A stretch of DNA of 64,000 nucleotides from Ruegeria lacuscaerulensis ITI-1157 (lineage in GTDB: Bacteria > Pseudomonadota > Alphaproteobacteria > Rhodobacterales > Rhodobacteraceae). Position numbers and translations under genes: made by a program. The stretch is taken from NCBI GenBank assembly GCA_000161775.1, contig GG704596.1:1149705-1213704 (forward strand), in the 5' to 3' direction. The notes beneath the pieces are model-generated. The model made no database searches. It was not told the DNA's origin and worked only from the letters and a program-made list of their open reading frames with translations. Of the stretch, positions 52,907 through 62,357 are shown in pieces (position 1 is the stretch's first letter; every line of letters starts with the position of its first letter).

Positions 52907-54385
52907 TCAGAACGCCATGGTGGCCTGCACCGCCCGTTTCCAGCGCGCATAGGCCGCCTCGCGGTCAGTCTCGGGCAGGATCGGTTCGAACCGTTGGTCC
53001 AACGCCCAGGTGTCGGCAAATCCGGCCTGATCGGGATAGACCCCGGCCTTCATCCCCGCCAGCCAGGCCGCGCCCAGCGCCGTGGTTTCCTGCATCACCG
53101 GCCGGTCGACCGGCGCGCCCAGAATGTCTGACAGGCCCTGCATCGCCCAGTCGGACGCGCTCATCCCGCCATCGACCCGCAGGATCACGTCGGCCTCGGC
53201 GCCCCAATCGCCCTGCATCGCGTGCCACAGGTCGCGGGTCTGGAAGGCGATGCTTTCCAGCGTGGCCCGCGCGATCTCGGCCCGGCCCGAGTTGCGGGTC
53301 AGACCGAACATTGCGCCGCGACATTCGGGCTTCCAATAGGGCGCGCCCAGTCCGGTGAAGGCGGGCACCAGCACCACATGCTGGTTGGGGTCCGCCTGCG
53401 CGGCCAGTTCGCCGCTTTGCGGGGCCGAGTCGATGATCCGCAGCGCGTCGCGCAGCCACTGCACCGCCGCACCCGCGATAAAGATCGAACCTTCCAGCGC
53501 ATAGGTCCGCTGACCGTCCAGCTGATAGGCGATGGTGGTCAGCAGGCGGTTTTTCGACTCCACCGGCTGCGTGCCGGTGTTCAGTAGCGCGAAACAGCCC
53601 GTGCCATAGGTGGATTTCATCATGCCCGGCTGGAAACAGGCCTGCCCGATCGTGGCGGCCTGCTGGTCGCCGGCCACGCCCAGAATCGGGATCGCCCCGC
53701 CGAACAGGCCGGTCTGGCCGAAATCGGCCGCGCAGTCGCGCACCTCGGGCAGCATCGACAGCGGCACGTCCAGCAGATCGCAGATCTCGGCGCTCCAGTT
53801 GCCCTTGTGGATGTCGAACAGCAGGGTGCGTGCGGCGTTGGTGGCGTCGGTGGCGTGGACGCGGCCCTCGGTCAGGCGCCAGATCAGGAAACTGTCGATG
53901 GTGCCGAACAGCAGCTCGCCCGCCTCGGCCCGGTCGCGCGCGCCGGGTACGGTGTCCAACACCCACTTGACCTTGGTGCCCGAGAAATACGGGTCGAGCA
54001 GCAGGCCGGTCTGGGCGGTCACGTCATCCTCGCAGCCCGCGTCGCGGAACCGCTGGCAGATCTCGGCGGTGCGGCGGTCCTGCCAGACGATGGCGTTGTG
54101 GATGGCCTTGCCGGTCGTCTTGTCCCAGACCACGGTGGTTTCGCGCTGGTTGGTGATGCCGATCCCGGCGATCTGGTCGGCCGAGACACCCACCTTGTCC
54201 ATCACCTGCCGGCAAACGTTCAGAACACTGTCCCAGATTTCCTCGGGGTCGTGTTCGACCCAGCCTTCCTGCGGGAAATACTGGGTGAATTCCTGCTGCG
54301 CAGTGCCGACGCGCTGCATCTGCGCGTCGAACAGGATCGCGCGCGAGGACGTGGTGCCCTGATCGATTGCCAGAATATAGGTCAT
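52907..54385 (-). CDS. glpK: Glycerol kinase
   Basis: From ATG 54385 the 492-residue FGGY-family kinase starts [20 protein letters not shown] (phosphate-1 motif), with [39 protein letters not shown] and the phosphate-2/adenosine block [13 protein letters not shown]. It phosphorylates glycerol to glycerol 3-phosphate in the cytoplasm. No glpF or glpD is adjacent. The start eight codons earlier (54409) is less likely as the family starts close to the IDQGT motif. Confidence 0.96.
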   Translation of the reverse strand: MTYILAIDQGTTSSRAILFDAQMQRVGTAQQEFTQYFPQEGWVEHDPEEIWDSVLNVCRQVMDKVGVSADQIAGIGITNQRETTVVWDKTTGKAIHNAIVWQDRRTAEICQRFRDAGCEDDVTAQTGLLLDPYFSGTKVKWVLDTVPGARDRAEAGELLFGTIDSFLIWRLTEGRVHATDATNAARTLLFDIHKGNWSAEICDLLDVPLSMLPEVRDCAADFGQTGLFGGAIPILGVAGDQQAATIGQACFQPGMMKSTYGTGCFALLNTGTQPVESKNRLLTTIAYQLDGQRTYALEGSIFIAGAAVQWLRDALRIIDSAPQSGELAAQADPNQHVVLVPAFTGLGAPYWKPECRGAMFGLTRNSGRAEIARATLESIAFQTRDLWHAMQGDWGAEADVILRVDGGMSASDWAMQGLSDILGAPVDRPVMQETTALGAAWLAGMKAGVYPDQAGFADTWALDQRFEPILPETDREAAYARWKRAVQATMAF

Positions 54386-54457
54386 GCCCGTGCTCCCCCC
54401 GGTCGTCATTTTCAGGGGACATTAGGCGATTGGTCGGGGCCGTTCCAGACCCCAGTT

Positions 54458-55309
54458 TCAGGCCACCGGCACGTCGATATTGTCGATCAGGCGTACGCCC
54501 TCCAGCCAGGCGGTGGCGAACAGGCGCGCGGGGCGGGTGGCGGCGGTCAGCGGCGCAAGCGTTTCGGCGCAGCGCAGGTCGATATATTCCACCTCGGAAA
54601 AGCCCGCCGCCAGCAGCGTGTCGCGAGCCGGTCCGACCAGATCCGCGAACGCGGCGCCCTGCGCCAGTTGTCCGGCCATGTCCTGCATCACTGCATGCAA
54701 CCGCGCCCCGGTCGCCAGCCCCTGTTCCGACAGGCGCAGATTGCGCGAGGACATCGCCAGCCCCGAGGGCTCGCGCACGGTGGGGCAGCCGATCACCTCG
54801 ATCGGGATGTCCAGATCGCGGGCCATGCGGCGCACGACCATCAACTGCTGATAGTCTTTTTCCCCGAAATAGGCCCTGTCTGCCTGCGTCTGCAGGAACA
54901 GCTTCGCCACGACGGTCGCCACGCCGTCGAAATGTCCGGGGCGGAATTCGCCCTCCATCACGTCGGTCAGGCCGGCGACCGAGACGGTGGTGGCGAACCC
55001 GTCCGGATAGATCTGGTCAGGGTCGGGGACATAGATCGCGTCAACCCCCAGCGGCGCCAGCTTGGCCGCGTCGTCCTGCTCGGTGCGGGGGTACTTGGCC
55101 AGATCCTCGGGGTTGTTGAACTGCGTGGGGTTGACGAAGATCGTCACGATCACCCGGTCGCAATCGGCCCGCGCCGCCTGTGCCAGCGACAGGTGCCCCT
55201 GGTGCAGCGCGCCCATGGTGGGTACCACGCCGATGGTCTGGCCCGCCCGGCGCCAGGCCCGGGTCTTGGCGCGCAGCTCCGAAAGGGAGCGCAGGATGGG
55301 CGCGGTCAT
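54458..55309 (-). CDS. panC: Pantothenate synthetase
   Basis: The 283-residue protein has the PanC nucleotide site [36 protein letters not shown], the [14 protein letters not shown] stretch and [10 protein letters not shown], then SSRNLRLS. It joins pantoate and β-alanine with ATP to make pantothenate. Start overlaps the panB stop by four bases (ATGA). Confidence 0.97.
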   Translation of the reverse strand: MTAPILRSLSELRAKTRAWRRAGQTIGVVPTMGALHQGHLSLAQAARADCDRVIVTIFVNPTQFNNPEDLAKYPRTEQDDAAKLAPLGVDAIYVPDPDQIYPDGFATTVSVAGLTDVMEGEFRPGHFDGVATVVAKLFLQTQADRAYFGEKDYQQLMVVRRMARDLDIPIEVIGCPTVREPSGLAMSSRNLRLSEQGLATGARLHAVMQDMAGQLAQGAAFADLVGPARDTLLAAGFSEVEYIDLRCAETLAPLTAATRPARLFATAWLEGVRLIDNIDVPVA

Positions 55310-56145
55310 GCCTTGCCCCCCTTGGCAGGGGCCTGGTCAGCAAACACATGCTCGGCCGCGGGGAAGGTGCGGGCGCGCACCTCGGCGGCGTATTCGGCAA
55401 TGGCGGCCTCGGCCAGCGGGCCCAGATCGGCGAAGCGTTTGACGAATTTCGGTTTGAAGGCCGTGAAAAAGCCCAGCATGTCATCGACCACCAGGATCTG
55501 ACCGTCACAGCCGGCCGAGGCCCCGATGCCGATGGTGGGGATGGGCACCTCGGCGGTGATCCGGTCGGCCAGACCCTGCGGAACCTTCTCGAGCACGACG
55601 GAAAACGCCCCGGCCTCGGCCACGGCGCGGGCGTCGGCCAGCACCGCCTCGGCCTGTTCGTCGCGGCCTTGCACCTTGTAGCCGCCCAGCGTGTTGATCG
55701 ATTGCGGCGTCAGACCCACATGCGCCATCACCGGGATGCCGCGCTTGACCAGAAAGCGGATCGTTTCGGCCATCTCGACCCCGCCTTCCAGCTTGACCGC
55801 GCCCGCGCCGGTCTCGGCCATCAGCCGGGCCGCGTTGCGGAAGGCTTGCGCGGGGCCTTCTTCATAGCTGGCAAAGGGCATGTCGATGACCATCATCGCC
55901 GTCTCAAGCCCGCGCGCGACGGCCTGGCCGTGAAGGATCATCATCTCCATCGTCACGCCCAGGGTCGAGCTCAGCCCATGCAGCACCATGCCCACGCTGT
56001 CGCCCACCAGGACGAAGTCGCAATGGGGGTCCATCAGCCGGGCCATCGGCGTGGTATAGGCGGTCAGGCTGACCAGCGGATCGCCCCCTTTGCGGGCGCG
56101 GATATCCTCGGCATTCGGGGCTTTCTTGCGGGCGGTGGCGCTCAT
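55306..56145 (-). CDS. panB: 3-methyl-2-oxobutanoate hydroxymethyltransferase
   Basis: The 279-residue protein has [34 protein letters not shown], the [12 protein letters not shown] block, AVKLEGG and [13 protein letters not shown], all PanB marks. It makes ketopantoate from 2-oxoisovalerate, the step before panE/ilvC and panC. It is the first gene of the panBC operon. Confidence 0.97.
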   Translation of the reverse strand: MSATARKKAPNAEDIRARKGGDPLVSLTAYTTPMARLMDPHCDFVLVGDSVGMVLHGLSSTLGVTMEMMILHGQAVARGLETAMMVIDMPFASYEEGPAQAFRNAARLMAETGAGAVKLEGGVEMAETIRFLVKRGIPVMAHVGLTPQSINTLGGYKVQGRDEQAEAVLADARAVAEAGAFSVVLEKVPQGLADRITAEVPIPTIGIGASAGCDGQILVVDDMLGFFTAFKPKFVKRFADLGPLAEAAIAEYAAEVRARTFPAAEHVFADQAPAKGGKA

Positions 56146-56316
56146 GCTCGCTCCTCGCGGGGTTCATGTTGCAGCGCGGCATAGCAGATCGGCAGGGGCC
56201 AGAGAAACCCCGGTTGCGCGAACATTTCCTTGAATGACCCAAGGTTTGCGGGGACATTGATTCCGTCAGGGCCGCGTCAGCCGCCGCCCAACCGCACATT
56301 CTGGGAGGGAATTTAC

Positions 56317-57804
56317 ATGACCAAGCCGTTCTTTCGCACCTTTGCCGGCGCCGTGGCGCTGGGCGTGGGGCTGCTCGCCTCGCAGGCCATGGCCCGGTCG
56401 GACATCACCATCGCCATGCAGCTGGAGCCACCGCATCTGGACCCGACCAGCGCCGCCGCGCAAGCCATCGATTCGGTCGTCTACACCAACGTGTTCGAAG
56501 GGCTGACCCGGTTCATGGGCGATGGCTCGGTCGTGCCCGGGCTGGCCGAAAGCTGGGAGATCTCCGAGGACGGAAAGGTCTATACCTTCACGCTGCACGA
56601 TGGCGTCACATTCCATGATGGCACCGTGATGGATGCCGAGGACGTGAAGTTCAGCCTCGACCGCGCCACCGCCGAGGACAGCGCCAATGCGCAGAAGGCC
56701 CTGTTTGCCGGGATCGAAAGCGTCGAGGTCGTGGACCCGCTGACCGTCAGAATCACTCTGGCAGACCCCAACGGCAATTTCCTGTTCAACCTGGCCTGGG
56801 GCGACGCGGTGATCGTGGCACCCGAAAGTATCGAGGGCATCAAGACCAATCCGGTGGGCACCGGCGCCTACAAGTTCGCCGAATGGGTGCAGGGCGACCG
56901 CATCACGTTGGAGCGCAACCCGGATTACTGGGGTGACCAACCCGCGCTGGAGAAGGCCACGTTCAAGTTCATCTCGGACCCCACCGCCGCCTTTGCCGCG
57001 ATGATGGCCGAAGATGTGGACGTGTTCGACAATTTCCCCGCCCCCGAGAATCTGCCGCAGTTCGAGGCCGACCCGCGGTTCCAGGTGCTTGTCGGTTCGA
57101 CCGAGGGCGAAACCATTCTGGCGACCAACAACAAGAAGCCGCCCTTTGACGACGTGCGGGTGCGGCAGGCGCTGGCCCACGCGATCGACCGTCAGGCGAT
57201 CATCGACGGCGCGATGTTCGGTTATGGCACGCCGATCGGCACGCATTTCGCGCCGCACAACCCGGCCTATGTCGATCTGACCGGCCTGTCGGCGCATGAC
57301 CCGGACAAGGCCCGCGCCCTGTTGGCCGAGGCCGGGTTCGCAGACGGGTTCGAAACCACGCTGCACCTGCCGCCGCCCTCCTACGCCCGCCGCGGGGGCG
57401 AGATCGTGGCCGCGCAGCTTGCCGAGGTCGGCATCAAGGCCGAGATCATCAACGTGGAATGGGCGCAGTGGCTGGAAACCGTGTTCAAGGGCAAGGATTT
57501 CGCCCTGACCATCGTCAGCCATACCGAGCCGATGGACATCGGCATCTATGCCCGGCCGGATTACTACTTCCAGTATGACAACCCGGATTTCCAGGCCCTG
57601 ATGGCGACGCTGAACGCCACCACCGACCCCGACGAACGCACCCGCCTTATGGGTGAGGCGCAGCGCATGATCGCCGAGGATTACGTCAACGCCTATCTGT
57701 TCCAGCTGGCCAAGCTGGGCGTGGCCAAGGCCGGCGTTCAGGGCCTGTGGGAAAACGCGCCCACGGCGGCCATCGACCTGACCGCGATCAGCTGGGCGGA
57801 ATGA
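56317..57804 (+). CDS. ABC transporter substrate-binding protein, family 5 (peptide/opine type)
   Basis: From ATG 56317 (GGGAGG upstream) the 495-residue protein has a signal peptide ending in ASQAMA and the family 5 features LEPPHLDPTSAAAQAIDSVVYTNVFEGLTRF, GLAESWEISEDGKVYTFTLHDGVTFHDG and VKFSLDRATAED. It captures a ligand in the periplasm; peptides, opines, glutathione or nickel are possible in this family. It opens an importer operon that contains a pLGIC gene, two permeases and a fused ATPase. A hairpin after its stop may lower expression of downstream genes. Confidence 0.92.
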   Translation: MTKPFFRTFAGAVALGVGLLASQAMARSDITIAMQLEPPHLDPTSAAAQAIDSVVYTNVFEGLTRFMGDGSVVPGLAESWEISEDGKVYTFTLHDGVTFHDGTVMDAEDVKFSLDRATAEDSANAQKALFAGIESVEVVDPLTVRITLADPNGNFLFNLAWGDAVIVAPESIEGIKTNPVGTGAYKFAEWVQGDRITLERNPDYWGDQPALEKATFKFISDPTAAFAAMMAEDVDVFDNFPAPENLPQFEADPRFQVLVGSTEGETILATNNKKPPFDDVRVRQALAHAIDRQAIIDGAMFGYGTPIGTHFAPHNPAYVDLTGLSAHDPDKARALLAEAGFADGFETTLHLPPPSYARRGGEIVAAQLAEVGIKAEIINVEWAQWLETVFKGKDFALTIVSHTEPMDIGIYARPDYYFQYDNPDFQALMATLNATTDPDERTRLMGEAQRMIAEDYVNAYLFQLAKLGVAKAGVQGLWENAPTAAIDLTAISWAE

Positions 57805-57811
57805 ACCTTGC

Positions 57812-57835
57812 GGGTCCGCCCGGCGGGCCCGTTTC
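57812..57835 (+). terminator. Hairpin/attenuator between the binding protein and the channel gene
   Basis: GGGTCCGC (57812-57819) pairs with GCGGGCCC (57823-57830), one G-T pair, three-base loop, followed by GTTT. Such partial terminators after the first gene often keep the binding protein in excess. Confidence 0.5.
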
Positions 57836-57857
57836 CCCACTTTAGGGTCTGTTTCAG

Positions 57858-58919
57858 ATGATGCGTTTCCTGGTTTCGGTGATTTTTTTCGTAGTCGCCC
57901 TGGCCCTGTCGGGGCCCTCGGGCGCGCAAGGGTTGTTTCAGGATGGCCACAGCGCGCTGTTGGGCACCCCGGAAAACCCGCTCGAAGTCGGCGTCGGCAT
58001 CAAGATCGACCAGATCACCTCGGTCGATCAGAAGGCCGAGAACTATGGCGCCGTGGTCGTGCTGCGTTTTGAATGGAGCGATCCGGCCCTGGCGTTCGAT
58101 CGGGATGAACTGGGCCGCGATTTCCGCGTATTCGATCCGCCGGCCTTCGTGCGCCATGCGGCCGAACGGGATGCCGTGATTCCGGCCTTCGTCATCCACA
58201 ACCAGCAATCCAACCGCTGGGTGCACGAATCCGCCGCCGCCCTGCGCCATGATGGGCATGTGACGTTTGTCGAGAAATCCTCGATGACGCTGCAGGCCCC
58301 GCATTTCAATTTCGTCAGATTTCCCTTCGACTCGCAGGAATTTCATTTCGAGGTGGTCTCGGTCTTGCCGTCCGATTTCGTCCATTACTACACGCTCGAC
58401 CAGTTCTCGGGGCTAGGCGACGCGCTGGGCGAGGAGGAGTGGATTCTGGGCAACGCCCGCCTGCTGACCACGACCACCACCGGCCTGTCGGGCCATGACA
58501 GCGATCAGGTATCTCTGGTTTTCGAGGGCAAGCGCCATCTGACCTACTATGTCATCCGGGTGTTCCTGCCGATGCTGGTGCTGGTTCTGGTGGGTTGGGC
58601 ACTGTTGTTTTTGGACGAATACAGCAAGCGGATCGACATCGCCGGGGCCAACCTGCTGGTCTTCGTCGCGTTCAACTGGGCGATCTCGGCCGATCTGCCC
58701 AAGCTGGGTTACCTGACCTTTCTGGATTTCATCCTGCAATGCATGTTCCTGATGACCGGGGCGCTGTTGGTGCTCAACGTTATCCTGCGGCGGCTCAAGG
58801 TCTCGGGGCGCGAGGACACGGCACGCAAGCTGGACAACTACGCGGTCAAGTGGATCTATCCGCTGGGCTATGCCGCGATCGTGGGCTATGCGGTCTGGGC
58901 GTTTCTGATGCAGCCCTGA
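57858..58919 (+). CDS. Pentameric ligand-gated ion channel (Cys-loop receptor family, prokaryotic pLGIC)
   Basis: The 353-residue protein has a signal peptide (~1-24) and an extracellular β-sandwich (~40-225): VGVGIKIDQITSVDQKAENYGAV, FEWSDPAL (W-x-DP) and the loop FPFDSQEFHFEVVS (155-168) without the cysteines, as in bacterial members. Four helices follow: M1 ~230-252, M2 ~258-280, M3 ~286-310, M4 ~328-350. The M2-M3 segment FVAFNWAISADLPKLGYLTF matches GLIC's AHIAFNILVETNLPKTPYMTY pattern. It should form an inner-membrane channel gated by a periplasmic ligand. It lies between the binding-protein gene and the permease genes of an ABC importer. Confidence 0.9.
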   Translation: MMRFLVSVIFFVVALALSGPSGAQGLFQDGHSALLGTPENPLEVGVGIKIDQITSVDQKAENYGAVVVLRFEWSDPALAFDRDELGRDFRVFDPPAFVRHAAERDAVIPAFVIHNQQSNRWVHESAAALRHDGHVTFVEKSSMTLQAPHFNFVRFPFDSQEFHFEVVSVLPSDFVHYYTLDQFSGLGDALGEEEWILGNARLLTTTTTGLSGHDSDQVSLVFEGKRHLTYYVIRVFLPMLVLVLVGWALLFLDEYSKRIDIAGANLLVFVAFNWAISADLPKLGYLTFLDFILQCMFLMTGALLVLNVILRRLKVSGREDTARKLDNYAVKWIYPLGYAAIVGYAVWAFLMQP

Positions 58920-58968
58920 CGCCCTGTGCCGCTGGACCGGCGGCCAATCCCGGCCTAACGTGGCGGCA

Positions 58969-59916
58969 ATGCTCCGATATGCGCTCAAACGTCTGATTTC
59001 GCTGGCACTCAGCCTGGCCGTCGCTTCGGTGGTCATCTTCGCGGTGATCGAGGTGGCGCCGGGGGATCCGGCCTCGTTCATGTTGGGGGTGAATGCCCAG
59101 CCCGAAACGCTGGCCGCCCTGCGCGCCGAGTTGGGTTTGGACGTGTCTCGGCCGCAGCGCTATCTGAACTGGGTCAGCGGCATGCTGGCCGGAGATTTCG
59201 GCACATCGTACTCCTATCGCACGCCGGTGGCGCAGATGGTGGCCGACCGGCTGTGGGTGTCGCTGCCGCTGGCGCTATATGCGCTGACATTGTCGACGCT
59301 GATCGCCTTTCCGGTCGGTATCTATGCCGCCGCGCGCCGGGGGAAACCGGGCGATCTTGCGGTGATGGGAGCCACGCAGCTGGGCATCGCGGTGCCGAAT
59401 TTCTGGTTCGCGATGATGTTGGTGCTGATCTTCGCCATCAATCTGCGCTGGTTCAACGCGGGCGGGTTCGCGGGGTGGGACAACGGCCTGTGGGCCGGGC
59501 TGCACTCGCTGACGCTGCCGGCGATCGCGCTGGCGCTGCCACAGGCGGCGATATTGGCGCGGGTCATGCGTTCAGCGCTGCTGGACATTCTGGGTGAGGA
59601 TTTCATGCGCACCGCCCGCGCCAAGGGCCTGTCGCGTCGCCAGGCGCTGTGGCGGCACGGGGTGCGCAACGCGCTGATCCCGGTGCTGACGATCATCGGG
59701 CTGCAGTTCTCGTTTCTGCTGGCCGGGTCGATCATCATCGAGCAGGTCTTCTACCTGCCCGGTCTGGGGCGGCTGGTGTTCCAGGCGATCTCGGCGCGGG
59801 ACCTGATCGTGGTGGAATCAGTGGTGATGCTGCTGGTCTTTGCGGTCATCACGGTGAACTTCCTGGTCGATCTGGCCTATGCCGCGGTCGATCCCCGGTT
59901 GCGGAGCCGCACATGA
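58969..59916 (+). CDS. ABC transporter permease, DppB/OppB-type
   Basis: From ATG 58969 the 315-residue protein has six helices and the DppB opening MLRYALKRLISLALSLAVASVVIFAVIEVAPGDPASFMLG, plus the EAA loop RTARAKGLSRRQALWRHGVRNALIPVLT that docks to the ATPase. It forms the inner membrane channel with the DppC-type subunit. An alternative GTG at 58960 is possible. It overlaps the next gene by four bases. Confidence 0.93.
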   Translation: MLRYALKRLISLALSLAVASVVIFAVIEVAPGDPASFMLGVNAQPETLAALRAELGLDVSRPQRYLNWVSGMLAGDFGTSYSYRTPVAQMVADRLWVSLPLALYALTLSTLIAFPVGIYAAARRGKPGDLAVMGATQLGIAVPNFWFAMMLVLIFAINLRWFNAGGFAGWDNGLWAGLHSLTLPAIALALPQAAILARVMRSALLDILGEDFMRTARAKGLSRRQALWRHGVRNALIPVLTIIGLQFSFLLAGSIIIEQVFYLPGLGRLVFQAISARDLIVVESVVMLLVFAVITVNFLVDLAYAAVDPRLRSRT

Positions 59917-60728
59917 GCCGCGCGCTGATCCTGGGGGCGGCGCTGTCCTCGGTGGTGGTGCTGATGGCCCTGCTGTCCTTCGTCTGGACACCCTATGACC
60001 ACGCCGCGCTGAACATCCCCGACAAGCTGCAGCCGCCCAACGCGCAACACTGGTTCGGTACCGATCATTTCGGGCGCGACATGTTCTCGATGATCATGGT
60101 GGGTGCGCGCACCTCGATCGCGGTGGCGTTGGTGGCTGTGGGCATCGGCATGGGGTTTGGCGTGCCGCTGGGTCTGACGGCCGCGGCGCGCAAGGGGTCT
60201 TGGCTGGACGAGCTGATCATGCGCGGCAACGATCTGGTCTTTGCCTTCCCCTCGCTGGTCATCGCCATCCTGATCACCGCCGTCTTCGGCCCCGGTGCGG
60301 TGAACGCGATCATCGCCATCGGCATCTTCAACATCCCCGTCTTTGCCCGCATCACCCGTGGCGCGGCGCTGTCCCTGTGGGAGCGCGAGTTCATCCTCGC
60401 CGCCCGTGTCGCGGGCAAGGGCGCGGCGCGAATCTCGGCCGAGCACATCCTGCCCAACGTCGCCAACCTGCTGATCGTGCAGGGCACCATCCAGTTCAGC
60501 CTGGGCATTCTGGCCGAGGCGGGCCTCAGCTATGTCGGACTCGGCGCGCAACCACCCACGCCCAGCTGGGGCCGGATGCTGGCGGATGCGCAGACGATGG
60601 TCAGTTTTGCCCCGCATTTGGCTCTGATTCCGGGGCTGGCGATCATCGTGACGGTGCTGGGGTTGAACCTGCTGGGCGACGGGCTGCGCGATTGGTTGGA
60701 CCCTCGAATCCGGGTGGCCCGCGCATGA
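59913..60728 (+). CDS. ABC transporter permease, DppC/OppC-type
   Basis: From ATG 59913 the 271-residue protein has the DppC marks HWFGTDHFGRDMFSMIMVGARTSIAVAL and the EAA loop AARVAGKGAARISAEHILPNV. The N-terminal domain is shorter than in E. coli DppC. ATGA overlaps on both sides show co-translation with the DppB-type and ATPase genes. Confidence 0.93.
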   Translation: MSRALILGAALSSVVVLMALLSFVWTPYDHAALNIPDKLQPPNAQHWFGTDHFGRDMFSMIMVGARTSIAVALVAVGIGMGFGVPLGLTAAARKGSWLDELIMRGNDLVFAFPSLVIAILITAVFGPGAVNAIIAIGIFNIPVFARITRGAALSLWEREFILAARVAGKGAARISAEHILPNVANLLIVQGTIQFSLGILAEAGLSYVGLGAQPPTPSWGRMLADAQTMVSFAPHLALIPGLAIIVTVLGLNLLGDGLRDWLDPRIRVARA

Positions 60729-62323
60729 GCTTGCTGGAAATCCATAACCTGTCGCTGTCGATCCACGGGGTCCCCGTTCTGGATCAGGTCAGCCTGTCCA
60801 TCGACCCGGGGGAGGTCGTGGCGGTCACCGGCGAGAGCGGCTCGGGCAAGTCGATGACCGCGCTGGCGGTGATGCAGTTGCTGCCCGAAGGGGCCGTGGC
60901 CAGCGGCTCGGTCCGCCTTGACGGGCACGAGGTTCTGAACAGCCCCGAGGCGGAAATGTGCGCCCTGCGCGGCGCGACCGTCGGGATGGTGTTCCAAGAG
61001 CCGATGACGGCGCTCAATCCGGTGAAGACCATCGGTGATCAGGTGATGGAGACCATCCTGATCCACAAGGCCATGCCCCGCGACGCCGCCCGCACGCGCG
61101 CGCAAGAAGTCCTGACCCGCGTTGGCCTGCCGCCCGAGAAGTTCCCGCTGGACCGCTACCCGCACGAACTGTCGGGCGGGCAGCGGCAGCGGGTGGTGAT
61201 CGCCATGGCCATCGCCCTGCGCCCCCGGCTGCTGATCGCGGACGAGCCGACAACCGCGCTGGACGTGACCACGCAGGCGCAGATCCTCGATCTGCTGCGG
61301 GGGTTGGTCACGGAATACGGCATGGGCCTGCTGATGATCACCCACGATCTGGCGGTTGTGGCGAACATGGCCGACCGGATCGTGGTGATGCAGAAGGGGC
61401 GGGTGGTCGAAACCGGGGCCACCGACCACCTGCTGGCCAACATGCAGCACCCCTATACGCGGATGCTGTTTCAGGCCTCGGGCCATCGGGTCGCATTGCC
61501 TGCGCCGCCCGCGCCTGCGCCTCTGCTCGAGGTCCGCAACGTGGTGCGCGACTATCGCCTGCCGCGCACACGGTTGTTTGAAAAGCCCGGTCATCACCGC
61601 GCCGTGGACCATGTGAGTTTCACGCTGAACCGGGGCGAGCGACTTGGGCTTGTGGGCGAGTCCGGTTGCGGAAAATCGACCCTAACACGGGCTATTCTGG
61701 GGCTTGAGGAGGTTCAGGGCGGGCACATCCTGCTGGACGGCCAGCCAGTGTTCACCGGGCACAAACCCAATCTGGCCGTGCGTCGCAAGATGCAGGTGGT
61801 GTTCCAGGACCCGTTCGGCAGCTTCAACCCCCGCCACCGGGTTGCCCGCCTGATCACCGAACCTTTCCACCTGCTGGAAACGCCGCCCACCGGCACCGAA
61901 CGGCAGCATCGGATCGCCGAGATGCTGACCACCGTGGGGCTCTCGCCCGATGATGCGGGGAAATACATCCACGAATTCTCGGGCGGGCAGCGCCAGCGCA
62001 TCGCCATCGCCCGCGCCCTGATCATCCGGCCCGAATTGATCCTGTTCGACGAGGCCGTCTCGGCGCTGGATGTCTCGGTCCGGGCGCAGATCCTCGACCT
62101 GCTGGCGGAACTCTGCGCGGCCTATGACCTGACCTACCTGTTCATCAGCCATGACCTGAGCGTGGTGCGCACCATCACCGACCGGGTGATGGTGATGCAG
62201 GCAGGCCGGATCGTCGAACAGGGCGAGACCGAGCGCGTGTTCGCGGACCCGCAACACCCCTATACGCAAACTTTGATCCAAGCCGTGCCGAAATTGCCCG
62301 AGATCGGGCAAGGCGCGGCATGA
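60725..62323 (+). CDS. Fused DppD-DppF-type ABC ATPase
   Basis: The 532-residue protein holds two ATPase domains. Domain 1 (~1-255): Walker A GESGSGKS, signature LSGGQRQRV, Walker [14 protein letters not shown]. Domain 2 (~270-530): Walker [10 protein letters not shown], signature FSGGQRQRI, Walker [14 protein letters not shown], where Ala replaces the usual Pro after the catalytic Glu. Both parts contain complete sites, so both may hydrolyse ATP. The fusion replaces two separate genes of peptide importers. Confidence 0.93.
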   Translation: MSLLEIHNLSLSIHGVPVLDQVSLSIDPGEVVAVTGESGSGKSMTALAVMQLLPEGAVASGSVRLDGHEVLNSPEAEMCALRGATVGMVFQEPMTALNPVKTIGDQVMETILIHKAMPRDAARTRAQEVLTRVGLPPEKFPLDRYPHELSGGQRQRVVIAMAIALRPRLLIADEPTTALDVTTQAQILDLLRGLVTEYGMGLLMITHDLAVVANMADRIVVMQKGRVVETGATDHLLANMQHPYTRMLFQASGHRVALPAPPAPAPLLEVRNVVRDYRLPRTRLFEKPGHHRAVDHVSFTLNRGERLGLVGESGCGKSTLTRAILGLEEVQGGHILLDGQPVFTGHKPNLAVRRKMQVVFQDPFGSFNPRHRVARLITEPFHLLETPPTGTERQHRIAEMLTTVGLSPDDAGKYIHEFSGGQRQRIAIARALIIRPELILFDEAVSALDVSVRAQILDLLAELCAAYDLTYLFISHDLSVVRTITDRVMVMQAGRIVEQGETERVFADPQHPYTQTLIQAVPKLPEIGQGAA

Positions 62324-62357
62324 AACCCGTTTGTTAGAGCCTGTTTTGGAGGCAGAT

